Origin: Pedobacter psychroterrae | Lineage (GTDB): Bacteria; Bacteroidota; Bacteroidia; Sphingobacteriales; Sphingobacteriaceae | Assembly: GCF_004331695.1 (NCBI RefSeq) | Contig: NZ_SJSL01000002.1 | Span: 806,001-870,000 of the forward strand | DNA: 64,000 bases | Direction of reading: 5' to 3' | Part shown: positions 25,185-34,011 of the stretch, piece after piece | Layout: each line of letters opens with the position of its first letter | How positions within the stretch are numbered: position 1 is the stretch's first letter | The notes under the pieces: generated by a model | Seen by the model: only the letters and a program-made list of their open reading frames with translations | Databases searched by the model: none | Told to the model about the DNA's origin: nothing | Program-made: the position numbers and the translations under genes

Positions 25185-26426
25185 ATGCTAGCTGAAATCA
25201 TTACCATTGGAGATGAAATTCTCATCGGTCAGATTGTAGATACCAATTCAGCCTGGATGGCCAGGCAGCTTAACCTGATCGGTGTGCAGGTAAAGCAGGT
25301 CACTTCGGTTTCTGATGATGCGGACCATATCATAGAAGCCCTGCAACAGGCAGAGAAAAGAGCTGGTATTATATTGATCACAGGAGGGTTGGGCCCTACA
25401 AAGGACGATATTACCAAGCTTACGCTGGCAAAGTATTTCGATATGGGCTTCAGGAGGGATGAAGAAACCCTGCAGCACGTTACGGCGATCTTTGAAAAGC
25501 TGAACCGGCCAATGATTGAAGGCAACAGAAAACAGGCGGATGTGCCTGAGGGCTGTGTAGTCATCAAAAACAAGAACGGAACGGCGCCATGTATGTGGTT
25601 TGAAAATAACGGAAACATCATTGTTTCCATGCCTGGAGTACCCTATGAAATGATGTACCTGATGGAAGAAGAGATCCTTCCAAGGATTAAGCTGCAGTTT
25701 AAACTTCCTTTCATTGTACACCGGACCATCCTTACCGCAGGTATTGGCGAGTCATTTCTGGCTGCTGAGATAGCAGATATCGAAGACAGTCTGCCGGCAC
25801 ATATTAAGCTTGCCTACCTACCCAGGCTGGGCCAGGTTCGCCTGAGGCTGAGCGGAACCGGTACGGATGAGGGAGTCTTAAAAAGTGAAGTTCAGCATTA
25901 TGCTGCGAAACTCATTTCAAAAATAAAGAAACATGTAGTCATAGACGATGATATCGCCCTTGAAAAAGCGATACTCGATATCATGAAGCGCAGAAACCTT
26001 ACACTTTCTACTGCTGAAAGCTGTACAGGTGGTTACATTGCCCACCTGATCACCCAGCATGCAGGTAGTTCAGCTGTTTTTGCCGGAGGGGCAGTGGTCT
26101 ATTCAAATCAGTTAAAGCAATCAGTGCTGGGCGTAAAAACAACAACCCTGGATAGCTTTGGTGCTGTGAGCGAGGAAACAGTTAAGGAGATGGCTGCCGG
26201 AGCGATCAGTCATTTTAAAACAGATTACGCAGTTGCGGTGAGCGGCATTGCCGGCCCTGACGGAGGTACTCCTGAAAAACCAGTAGGGACGGTGTGGATT
26301 GCATTGGCTACCAGGGATAAAGTATTTGCCAAACGTTTCAATTTTGGGAATAAAAGAATCCAAAACATAGAACGCTCTGCCATAGCTGCTTTGACGATGA
26401 TTGTAAATGATCTTAACCAAGATTAG
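25185..26426 (+). CDS. cinA: CinA family protein (nicotinamide-nucleotide amidase)
   Basis: A 413-residue two-domain protein. The N-terminal MoCF/COG1058 domain (1-170; TIGDEILIGQIVDTNSAWMA, TGGLGPTKDDITK, GTAPCMWF, MPGVPYEM) is followed by the C-terminal CinA deamidase domain (about 255-410; TLSTAESCTGGYIAHLIT with the catalytic Ser, and SGIAGPDGGTPEKPVGTVW). The C domain deamidates nicotinamide mononucleotide in the NAD salvage pathway. The N domain is reported as an ADP-ribose pyrophosphatase in some species. 14 bases after lptD, so probably co-transcribed. Confidence 0.94.
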   Translation: MLAEIITIGDEILIGQIVDTNSAWMARQLNLIGVQVKQVTSVSDDADHIIEALQQAEKRAGIILITGGLGPTKDDITKLTLAKYFDMGFRRDEETLQHVTAIFEKLNRPMIEGNRKQADVPEGCVVIKNKNGTAPCMWFENNGNIIVSMPGVPYEMMYLMEEEILPRIKLQFKLPFIVHRTILTAGIGESFLAAEIADIEDSLPAHIKLAYLPRLGQVRLRLSGTGTDEGVLKSEVQHYAAKLISKIKKHVVIDDDIALEKAILDIMKRRNLTLSTAESCTGGYIAHLITQHAGSSAVFAGGAVVYSNQLKQSVLGVKTTTLDSFGAVSEETVKEMAAGAISHFKTDYAVAVSGIAGPDGGTPEKPVGTVWIALATRDKVFAKRFNFGNKRIQNIERSAIAALTMIVNDLNQD

Positions 26427-26447
26427 GGTTAAGTGTCCAAAATACTT

Positions 26448-26455
26448 TACTTTTG
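26448..26455 (+). promoter_or_regulatory. Candidate -7 element for the E2 gene
   Basis: TACTTTTG matches TAnnTTTG, 27 bases before ATG 26483; the -33 region has TTA rather than TTG. Confidence 0.4.
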
Positions 26456-26482
26456 CATCCGATATCAATAATGAAATAAAAA

Positions 26483-27793
26483 ATGGCTCAATACGAATTA
26501 TTGTTACCTAAAATGGGGGAAAGTGTTGCCGAAGCGACCGTTATTAAATGGGTGAAGCAACCAGGAGAAAGGATAGAGTTGGACGATACAATTCTGGAGA
26601 TCGCCACAGATAAAGTAGATTCAGAAGTCCCGTCACCTGTAGCAGGTAAGTTGGTCAGGCAGTTATTTAAAGAGGATGAAATTGTGCAGGTCGGAACAGT
26701 AATTGCGATTATAGAGACTGATGCTGCCGCAGAAAGTCCAGATCCTGTAGCACAGGAAATAATTGATGCTATTCCCGGTACAGAGCAGCTACCTGTTAGC
26801 ATTCGTAATCAGGCAGACGTAAAAGAAAGTAATAACATCAGGTTTTATTCTCCACTTGTCAGGAACATCGCCAATCAGGAAAGCATAACCGCTGCCGAAC
26901 TTGAAACCATTTCCGGCACCGGAGCAGACGGGCGCCTCACAAAAGATGACCTGATCAATTATATTCAGCACAGAACATTAAAAACAGCTCAAAATCCGGT
27001 TGCGCAAGTTGTAGATAATCAGACCTCTGTTCCCGCGGCAGCGCCCTCAGTTGAACATACCAAGCCGGTTATTAAAACGGGTGGTGGAGATGAAATTATC
27101 GAAATGGACCGCATGCGCAAGCTGATTGCTGAACACATGGTGATGAGCGTACAAACTTCTCCTCATGTCACTTCATTCGTAGAGGCTGATGTGACCAATA
27201 TGGTGGTATGGAGAGATAAAGTTAAGGCCGGCTTTGAGAAGCGGGAAAAGGAAAAGATTACTTTTACACCCATATTTATTGAGGCCGTTACCAAAGCCAT
27301 CAAAGACTTTCCAATGATCAATGTTTCCGTAAATGGAAATCAGATCATTAAAAAGAGAGATATCAATATCGGCATGGCAGCAGCATTGCCAAGTGGCAAC
27401 CTGATCGTTCCCGTGATTAAAAATGCTGACCAGTACAACCTAGTCGGATTAACCAAATCAGTAAACGACCTGGCCCAGCGGGCACGCACTTCCAAACTTA
27501 AACCAGATGAGACCCAAAACGGAACGTTTACGCTCACAAATGTTGGTTCCTTTGGTAATGTAATGGGTACGCCAATTATCAACCAGCCTCAGGTAGCTAT
27601 CCTTGCAGTAGGGGCAATTAAAAAGAAACCTGCTGTATTAGAGACGGAATTTGGAGATGTAATAGCCATCCGCCACATGATGTTCCTTTCTCTTTCATAT
27701 GACCATAGGGTAGTAGATGGTGCCCTGGGAGGATCTTTTGTGAGGAGGGTGGCAGACTATCTGGAGAACTGGGATGTCAATAGAGAAATATAA
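26483..27793 (+). CDS. 2-oxo acid dehydrogenase E2 component (dihydrolipoamide acyltransferase)
   Basis: A 436-residue E2 core enzyme with one lipoyl domain (1-80, lipoyl Lys44 in ATDKVDSEVPSP), an Ala/Pro linker and a peripheral-subunit binding domain at about 128-165 (SPLVRNIANQE to LTKDDLINYI). The catalytic acyltransferase domain covers about 205-430 with active-site His408 and Asp412 in HRVVDG. A branched-chain 2-oxo acid or pyruvate complex is more likely than 2-oxoglutarate, but the E1 partner is not in the window and specificity cannot be fixed. Single-gene unit bounded by a terminator at 27817-27839. Confidence 0.93.
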   Translation: MAQYELLLPKMGESVAEATVIKWVKQPGERIELDDTILEIATDKVDSEVPSPVAGKLVRQLFKEDEIVQVGTVIAIIETDAAAESPDPVAQEIIDAIPGTEQLPVSIRNQADVKESNNIRFYSPLVRNIANQESITAAELETISGTGADGRLTKDDLINYIQHRTLKTAQNPVAQVVDNQTSVPAAAPSVEHTKPVIKTGGGDEIIEMDRMRKLIAEHMVMSVQTSPHVTSFVEADVTNMVVWRDKVKAGFEKREKEKITFTPIFIEAVTKAIKDFPMINVSVNGNQIIKKRDINIGMAAALPSGNLIVPVIKNADQYNLVGLTKSVNDLAQRARTSKLKPDETQNGTFTLTNVGSFGNVMGTPIINQPQVAILAVGAIKKKPAVLETEFGDVIAIRHMMFLSLSYDHRVVDGALGGSFVRRVADYLENWDVNREI

Positions 27794-27816
27794 TTTCAGG
27801 ATGACGATATATAAGC

Positions 27817-27839
27817 AAAGGCCCCAAATTGGGGCCTTT
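27817..27839. terminator. Bidirectional terminator between E2 gene and hom
   Basis: AAAGGCCCC (27817-27825) / GGGGCCTTT (27831-27839) with a 5-base loop, between convergent genes. The T tract is short on the plus side. Confidence 0.75.
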
Positions 27840-27859
27840 ATTTATCAAAACAAACACTA

Positions 27860-29101
27860 CTAATTAAACAATACCTCTTCTTCGGTTATTACACTGATCT
27901 GCTGTTCTGTATAAGTATATCTGCCGGTATGTGCTATAAATACATCCTTTTGCTCCAGAAGCGCCTTGTTGGCAATTAAGGATTTCAAACTGACGTTTCC
28001 GATCACATACTTGTAATCATCCCTTGAAAAACGCTCCACAATATTGTCTATCTGCAGTTTTTCAACGGTGTATTCATGGGTGTACCTTAAATACACCTCT
28101 ATGTTTACATTATCCGTATGGATCAGTCCGTTATTCTGGTGGTATTTTTTATATTCATACCGGTAGTCGTATCTTAAGGCAGCAATATCTGACAATACAG
28201 CTGCACCTGTCGGGTGGCCGCCGGCGCCCTTCCCAAAGAAGAACTGCTTGTCTGCAAATGCTGCCTGGACCGTAACCCCATTGTATTCATTCTCTACATT
28301 GTAAAGGAAATCCTCAGCTTTCACAAATTTAGGCAATACATAGGTAACTACCTGTTTGGTGCTGATCTTGCGCGCAGTAGGCACCAGCTTTATTTTAAAG
28401 TTCTTCTCTCTTGCATACCTGATGTCATTTTCAGACAAATTCTGAATACCTATGTTCAGGATCTTGTCCGGATTGATAAACAATCCATATGCATGTGCAG
28501 TAGCAATTGCCAGCTTAAACTTAGGGTCATAACCTCCCACATCCAGTATCGGATCGCTCTCTGCAAATCCCAGGTCCTGTGCCTGCTTCAGTGCAACTCC
28601 GTAAGGCAGGTTTTCATTAAATATTTTAGATAAAATATAATTGGATGAACCATTAAAAATGCCGCTTATTCCATGAAGCAGTTCATTGTCATAATATTCT
28701 TCCAGGTTACGGATGATCGGGATACTGCCACATACCGCACCTTCGTATAGCAGGGAAGCACCATGTTTTTCCTGTAGCTCCACCAGTTCCGCAAGGTGGG
28801 TTGCTATCATTTTTTTATTTGCAGAAACTACATTTTTACCACTGATCAATGCTCTTTTAACAATATTAAAGGCTGCATCCGCATCATCAATCAGCTCAAC
28901 AATTGTATTGATCTCTTCATTGTTCAGCAGTTCTTCGTGATCTGTAGTAAAAAGATGCGCATCCAGACTGCGTTTCTTATCCGGGTTCTTTATGGCTATT
29001 TTAACAATCTCAAGGTTCAGGTCCTGACCACGGATGATATCATGCAATCCTTGTCCAACTACTCCAAAACCAAATAAACCGATCTTAAGTTTCTTACTCA
29101 T
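27860..29101 (-). CDS. hom: Homoserine dehydrogenase
   Basis: Reduces aspartate semialdehyde to homoserine. The 413-residue monofunctional enzyme has an N-terminal NAD(P) fold (LKIGLFGFGVVGQGLHDI), the catalytic region with Lys in SANKKMIATH, and GISGIFNGSSNYIL, QDLGFAESDPILDVGG and GKGAGGHPTGAAVLSDI, all diagnostic. The C-terminal 80 residues form an ACT-like domain that may bind an end product. Last gene of metY-metX-hom, 6 bases after metX. It therefore sits under the SAM riboswitch and leader peptide of metY, which ties homoserine supply to methionine need. Confidence 0.95.
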   Translation of the reverse strand: MSKKLKIGLFGFGVVGQGLHDIIRGQDLNLEIVKIAIKNPDKKRSLDAHLFTTDHEELLNNEEINTIVELIDDADAAFNIVKRALISGKNVVSANKKMIATHLAELVELQEKHGASLLYEGAVCGSIPIIRNLEEYYDNELLHGISGIFNGSSNYILSKIFNENLPYGVALKQAQDLGFAESDPILDVGGYDPKFKLAIATAHAYGLFINPDKILNIGIQNLSENDIRYAREKNFKIKLVPTARKISTKQVVTYVLPKFVKAEDFLYNVENEYNGVTVQAAFADKQFFFGKGAGGHPTGAAVLSDIAALRYDYRYEYKKYHQNNGLIHTDNVNIEVYLRYTHEYTVEKLQIDNIVERFSRDDYKYVIGNVSLKSLIANKALLEQKDVFIAHTGRYTYTEQQISVITEEEVLFN

Positions 29102-29107
29102 TTATTG

Positions 29108-30166
29108 CTAAGCTGTTTTATGTAATTTAATTATTTTCTTATTAGTGCTTTCTTTGAGGAAATTGCCAATAATATTGGTCAGGGTATTCGTCTCAATTAA
29201 AAAACCATCGTGGCCATAGGCCGACTTAATGCTTTGAAATGAAGCGTCAGGGATATGCTTAGCCAGGAATTCCTGCTCTGACAATGGGAAAAGCACATCA
29301 TTTTCAATCCCTATTACCAGGGTGTTCGCCTTAACCAGTGCCAATGCATCCGCTATACTTGTTCTTCCTCTGCCTACATTATGGCTGTCCATAGCCTTGG
29401 TCAGATACCAGTAGCTATAGGCATTAAAACGCTTGCACAACTTTTCTCCCTGGTAATTTTGATACGAAGAAGCCCTGAACGAGCAGGTTTTATCATTTAC
29501 ACTTTCCAGTTGCGTAGTAGAATAAGCCTCATAAGTCCTGTAAGAAAGCAAGGCAATGCTCCTGGCTGCCTTCAGTCCTTTCAGCCCTCCATCAGGTTGC
29601 TGTGCATAGAAACTGCGGTCTGCTGTTATCGCCATACGCTGACTTTCATTAAAAGCAATACCCCATGGTGAGTGAACAGCATTGGTGGCCATAATGATCA
29701 GGTTTTCTATTTTTTTATTATCCGAAATAGACCATTCCAGGGCTTGCTGACCGCCTAATGAGCCGCCTATCAGCACTTTTATGTCCTGTATCTGAAGATG
29801 TGCAGCAAGCAAACGGTGAGCGGCAACAAGGTCCCTTATCGTAAATTCCGGGAAGGCAAGATAATATGGCTGTCCGGTCACCGGGTTAACGCTCAAAGGG
29901 TTGGTAGTACCATAATTGGAACCAAGCACATTTGCGCAGATGATGAAATGCTCATCCGGGTTAAACAGGTAATTGTTGCCAAACAATCCTTTCCACCAGT
30001 CCAGCACATCTGAATTGGCAGTAAGCGCATGACAGGCCCAGATCACATTGTCTTTTTTTGCGTTCAGCCTGCCATAAGTTTGATAAGCAATCTCTATTTT
30101 GCGCAGCTTTTTGCCGTTCTCAAGTTCAAAGGGTTTTGTATAAGTATATATCGCAGTATTGCTCAT
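29108..30166 (-). CDS. metX: Homoserine O-acetyltransferase
   Basis: Transfers acetyl from acetyl-CoA to homoserine. The 352-residue alpha/beta hydrolase has ACHALTANSD, NVLGSNYGTTNPLSVNP and the nucleophile elbow GGSLGGQQ (Ser136). The late acid IENDVLFP and the His in YGHDGF complete the triad. The MetX-like signature with GSxxGTTxP separates it from MetA-type succinyltransferases. Substrate choice of acetyl over succinyl follows from the family plus the adjacent O-acetylhomoserine sulfhydrylase, which is 34 bases upstream on the same strand. Confidence 0.95.
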   Translation of the reverse strand: MSNTAIYTYTKPFELENGKKLRKIEIAYQTYGRLNAKKDNVIWACHALTANSDVLDWWKGLFGNNYLFNPDEHFIICANVLGSNYGTTNPLSVNPVTGQPYYLAFPEFTIRDLVAAHRLLAAHLQIQDIKVLIGGSLGGQQALEWSISDNKKIENLIIMATNAVHSPWGIAFNESQRMAITADRSFYAQQPDGGLKGLKAARSIALLSYRTYEAYSTTQLESVNDKTCSFRASSYQNYQGEKLCKRFNAYSYWYLTKAMDSHNVGRGRTSIADALALVKANTLVIGIENDVLFPLSEQEFLAKHIPDASFQSIKSAYGHDGFLIETNTLTNIIGNFLKESTNKKIIKLHKTA

Positions 30167-30200
30167 CTTTTAGTTTTTCAGTTCAGACAGAAGTCCCTGT

Positions 30201-31541
<1,341 letters not shown>

Positions 31542-31586
31542 TTAAAAATGGTTAGGTTTTTTTAGACCAAAACGTACATAATTGTA

Positions 31587-31659
31587 TTGCGTACCCCTTG
31601 TAGGGCCTTCCGGATGATAGTTAAATGCAAATGGAAGATTTTGAGATTATCGTATGCAA
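31587..31659 (-). promoter_or_regulatory. Possible attenuator region after the Cys codons in the metY leader
   Basis: On the minus strand TTGCATAC (31652-31659, the end of the Cys codon run) is complementary at 7 of 8 positions to GTACGCAA (31587-31594). The latter can instead form a hairpin with GTAC further on. Two exclusive foldings are thus possible. This is eye-based and no energies were calculated. Confidence 0.3.
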
Positions 31660-31730
31660 CAGCACATACACATGGTATGCTGCGGGCAACAATAATTAAG
31701 TAGACTTTGGGTAATGCTTACTGTTTTCAT
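31647..31730 (-). CDS. Cys/Met-rich leader peptide of the metY operon, 27 residues
   Basis: The ATG at 31730 opens a 27-codon frame that begins MKTVSITQSLLNY and ends CMCCCIR before TAA (31649-31647). It contains six Cys (residues 14, 15, 21, 23, 24, 25) and internal Met at 20 and 22, far above random expectation. It starts 9 bases after the SAM riboswitch and ends 141 bases before metY. The Cys run lies inside a predicted small hairpin (about 31662-31685, CAGCATAC pairing with GTATGTGCTG with a bulge). A regulatory peptide that stalls ribosomes when Cys-tRNA is low is the natural reading. Too short for routine gene finders. Confidence 0.7.
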   Translation of the reverse strand: MKTVSITQSLLNYCCPQHTMCMCCCIR

Positions 31731-31739
31731 TTTGTTTCA

Positions 31740-31851
31740 ATTTATCTTTCCAAAGGGCACCATGCCTTTTGGTCAGGAATTGGCACCTTCTCCATTTGGG
31801 AGGGTTGCCAGTGGGTCTCAGAGCCTGTCTCTCGCCACTTCTTTATAAATC
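31740..31851 (-). ncRNA. SAM-I (S-box) riboswitch
   Basis: On the minus strand the closing helix P1 is GATTTAT (31851-31845) with ATAAAT (31745-31740). The core holds GAGAGACAGGCTCTGAGACCC (split over 31833-31813), GGCAACC at 31809-31803 and GGTGCCAATTCC at 31787-31776, all typical S-box strings in the right order, followed by a P4-type GGCAtgGTGCC hairpin. It senses S-adenosylmethionine and lies in the leader of metY-metX-hom. The expression platform appears to involve the leader ORF directly after P1 rather than a strong terminator. Confidence 0.93.
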
Positions 31852-31904
31852 AAACCTTCTAAGTAAAGGAGTTTGACTTGATTGAGTTATCACTAACTAT
31901 ACTG

Positions 31905-31935
31905 CAAATATACGAAAACAAACGAAAACAATCAA
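31905..31935 (-). promoter_or_regulatory. Promoter of metY-metX-hom
   Basis: Minus strand TTG (31935-31933), 20 bases, then TATATTTG (31912-31905): a full consensus Bacteroidota promoter placing the transcript start near 31899, about 50 bases before the riboswitch. Confidence 0.75.
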
Positions 31936-32025
31936 TACATTATTTTGATTTTATTATAAATGACTGAAAATAAGTAGTATAAAGTTTAAATAACGCCTCC
32001 CTTTAGAGATTTTTTTTCCTTGTTT

Positions 32026-33141
32026 TTAGCTTAAAGCTTGCTCCAGATCCGCTATGAGGTCATCTATGTGTTCCAGGCCCGCAGATATCCGAATTAAATT
32101 TGGCGGCGTTTTGGTAGTCGGCCCTTCTATCGATGCACGGTGTTCAATTAAGCTTTCTACACCACCCAAACTTGTTGCCTGTGCAAACAGTTGTACGCTA
32201 TTTACCACTTTCCTCGCCTCTTCAGCTCCTCCTTTTACCAGGATAGACAGCATGCCACCAAAATCACTCATCTGGCTTTTTGCAATTTCATGCTGAGGAT
32301 GTGTGCTAAGTCCGGGATAAAATACCTTCTCTACAGCCGGATGTTTTTCAAGGAACAAAGCAAGCGCCATGCCATTGGTACAATGCCCGCGCATGCGGTA
32401 AGGCAGGGTTTTGATGCTCCTGATCAGTAAGAAACAATCGAAAGGAGAAGGCACAGCACCGCCGGTCTCCTGTATATTTTTGACCTTATCCCAAAATTCA
32501 TTCAGTGCTGCCGTCACCAGTATTCCTCCCAGTACATCACTGTGTCCGCCAATGTATTTAGTAGAGGAGTGCATCACAATGTCCGCACCCAATGCTATCG
32601 GATTTTGAAGGCAGGGGGAAGCAAATGTGCTGTCGCATGCAAACAGTAAACCATGTTTTTTACTAAGCCTGGAGATAGCGGCAATATCGGTGATTTTTAA
32701 CAGTGGATTTGAGGGTGTTTCAGCCCAGATTAAAACCGTATTTTCTTTGATATGCGCAGCTATTTCATCCACCCTGGTGAGGTCTATAAAATCAAATGCC
32801 AAGGTGTCTTTAAAAATGGTCTGTAATTGTTTTTTAAATCCCCAGTACATATCATCAGGTGCGATGATATGGCTGCCCGGCTTCAATGCCTGAAATAAAG
32901 CCATCCCTGCAGTATTTCCTGACGAGAAAGCACAGGCACCAGCACCTTTTTCCAATTCGGTCAGTGCTTTTTCCAATGCCGTCCTGTTGGGATTACTGAC
33001 TCTGCTGTACATGTGTCCGCCAGAATAGCCACCATCTTCATCTCTCAGGAAAGTGGTGGATAAATTAATAGGAAGCGTCACATCGTTTGTGGACGTTTTA
33101 TAGAAATTTCCTGCATGTATTGCTACAGTTTCTGGCTTCAT
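32026..33141 (-). CDS. Trans-sulfuration PLP enzyme, cystathionine gamma-synthase/lyase type
   Basis: A 371-residue Cys/Met metabolism PLP enzyme with Lys195 in MHSSTKYIGGHSD, YSRVSNPNRTALEKALTELE, SSGNTAGM and the C-terminal RISAGLEHIDDLIADLEQAL. Sequence alone does not separate cystathionine gamma-synthase from beta- or gamma-lyase. It has its own promoter and lies upstream of, but outside, the SAM-riboswitch transcript. Together with metY it could give two routes from acetylhomoserine to homocysteine, or act in reverse trans-sulfuration toward cysteine. Confidence 0.9.
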   Translation of the reverse strand: MKPETVAIHAGNFYKTSTNDVTLPINLSTTFLRDEDGGYSGGHMYSRVSNPNRTALEKALTELEKGAGACAFSSGNTAGMALFQALKPGSHIIAPDDMYWGFKKQLQTIFKDTLAFDFIDLTRVDEIAAHIKENTVLIWAETPSNPLLKITDIAAISRLSKKHGLLFACDSTFASPCLQNPIALGADIVMHSSTKYIGGHSDVLGGILVTAALNEFWDKVKNIQETGGAVPSPFDCFLLIRSIKTLPYRMRGHCTNGMALALFLEKHPAVEKVFYPGLSTHPQHEIAKSQMSDFGGMLSILVKGGAEEARKVVNSVQLFAQATSLGGVESLIEHRASIEGPTTKTPPNLIRISAGLEHIDDLIADLEQALS

Positions 33142-33182
33142 TATTACGGGTTTAAATGTTAAAATTCAGGTATGTATCCAAA

Positions 33183-33190
33183 CAAAGTTA
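33183..33190 (-). promoter_or_regulatory. Candidate -7 element for the trans-sulfuration gene
   Basis: Minus strand TAACTTTG matches TAnnTTTG, 41 bases before ATG 33141; a TTC sits at the -33 position. Confidence 0.45.
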
Positions 33191-33258
33191 ACGTTATATA
33201 TTCTTCCGCCGAAGTTTTGGCAGGATTTATGTAATTGGTATTACAAATTAGAAAAGAC

Positions 33259-33747
33259 ATGAAAAGAATATTCCTGATAGCAGCCATTTTATGCAGTTCA
33301 TTAATGGTTTTGCAAAGTTGTTCACCTAAAGGAGCTAGTACGCCAAGCGTAAAAAGAGGTAATGTAACTGGCAACTGGACAATAAACGACATTACTTTTG
33401 AAGGGATGTCACAGTCGGCGGTTAAATCATTATTTGATGACGGCCCTTATACTTGTTTTGTAGGCAGTACCTGGAATTTGACAAATAGCGGCAATGGAAG
33501 TTATACGCTGCCCGGCGGAACAGGCTGTACAGCAAAGACACAGACCATTTTTTGGTCGGCCAGTGCAGGAGATCAGACATTTCAGTTTAAAAAGATTTTT
33601 GAAGGAGATAAAGCCAAGAACGTAACCTCAGGTTACAGAATGGTGCTGACAGCTACTGATGGTGATACCATGGTGATCAAAGTACCTGTAGATAATGGAA
33701 ATTCACCTGCTTATATTGTATTAAACTTTGTGAAAGCAGCAAAATAA
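33259..33747 (+). CDS. Lipocalin-like secreted lipoprotein, unknown function
   Basis: A 162-residue protein from ATG 33259 (MKRIFLIAAILCSSLMVLQSCSPKG). The TTG at 33235 would add eight residues before an ideal lipoprotein signal. The lipobox is LQSC, followed by Ser-Pro, so outer membrane or surface anchoring is likely. The mature part has alternating beta strands (VTGNWTINDITFEGM, GSTWNLTNSGNGSYTLPG, YRMVLTATDGDTMVIKVP) and resembles the lipocalin-like domains of Bacteroidota. No known ligand. Followed by a strong terminator. Confidence 0.82.
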   Translation: MKRIFLIAAILCSSLMVLQSCSPKGASTPSVKRGNVTGNWTINDITFEGMSQSAVKSLFDDGPYTCFVGSTWNLTNSGNGSYTLPGGTGCTAKTQTIFWSASAGDQTFQFKKIFEGDKAKNVTSGYRMVLTATDGDTMVIKVPVDNGNSPAYIVLNFVKAAK

Positions 33748-33767
33748 TTTTGGTTTGGTTTGGTTAA

Positions 33768-33800
33768 AAAGAGGCCCGGTTTCTACTGGGTCTCTTTGTT
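33768..33800 (+). terminator. Rho-independent terminator after the lipocalin-like gene
   Basis: 13-bp stem with two G-T pairs, AAAGAGGCCCGGT (33768-33780) and ACTGGGTCTCTTT (33785-33797), loop TTCT, then a short T run. Confidence 0.85.
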
Positions 33801-33817
33801 TATGTACCTGATTTGAC

Positions 33818-33918
33818 GCTCTTTCGCAACTCCTTCGCAGCTTGTTCGCAATTCCTGCGCAAATCGTGCCCTTTTGCGAAGCAAATACGTAAGTGCTGCG
33901 CTTTTTGCGCGAAGATGC
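33818..33918. repeat. 11-bp-phased TTCGCA array followed by inverted TGCGAA copies
   Basis: Direct units GCTCTTTCGCA, ACTCCTTCGCA, GCTTGTTCGCA and ATTCCTGCGCA end at 33828, 33839, 33850 and 33861, with a degenerate fifth AATCGTGCCCT to 33872. After TT the inverted units start at 33875, 33886, 33897 and 33908: TGCGAAGCAAA, TACGTAAGTGC, TGCGCTTTTTG and CGCGAAGATGC. The phase is exactly 11 throughout each half. This is the same architecture as the array at 5168-5273 but with a different hexamer. It lies after the terminator and before the mqnE promoter. An 80-codon frame across it (33813-34055) is judged spurious. Confidence 0.82.
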
Positions 33919-33985
33919 CCAAAGCTCTTTACATATTCCTGACAGCTTATATAGCTTTAAAAAAGGATGTCTGCCTATTTTATCT

Positions 33986-33993
33986 TACTTTTG
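33986..33993 (+). promoter_or_regulatory. Candidate -7 element for mqnE
   Basis: TACTTTTG matches TAnnTTTG, 18 bases before ATG 34012; no clear -33 TTG. Confidence 0.45.
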
Positions 33994-34011
33994 TAGTATT
34001 ATACACAACAG

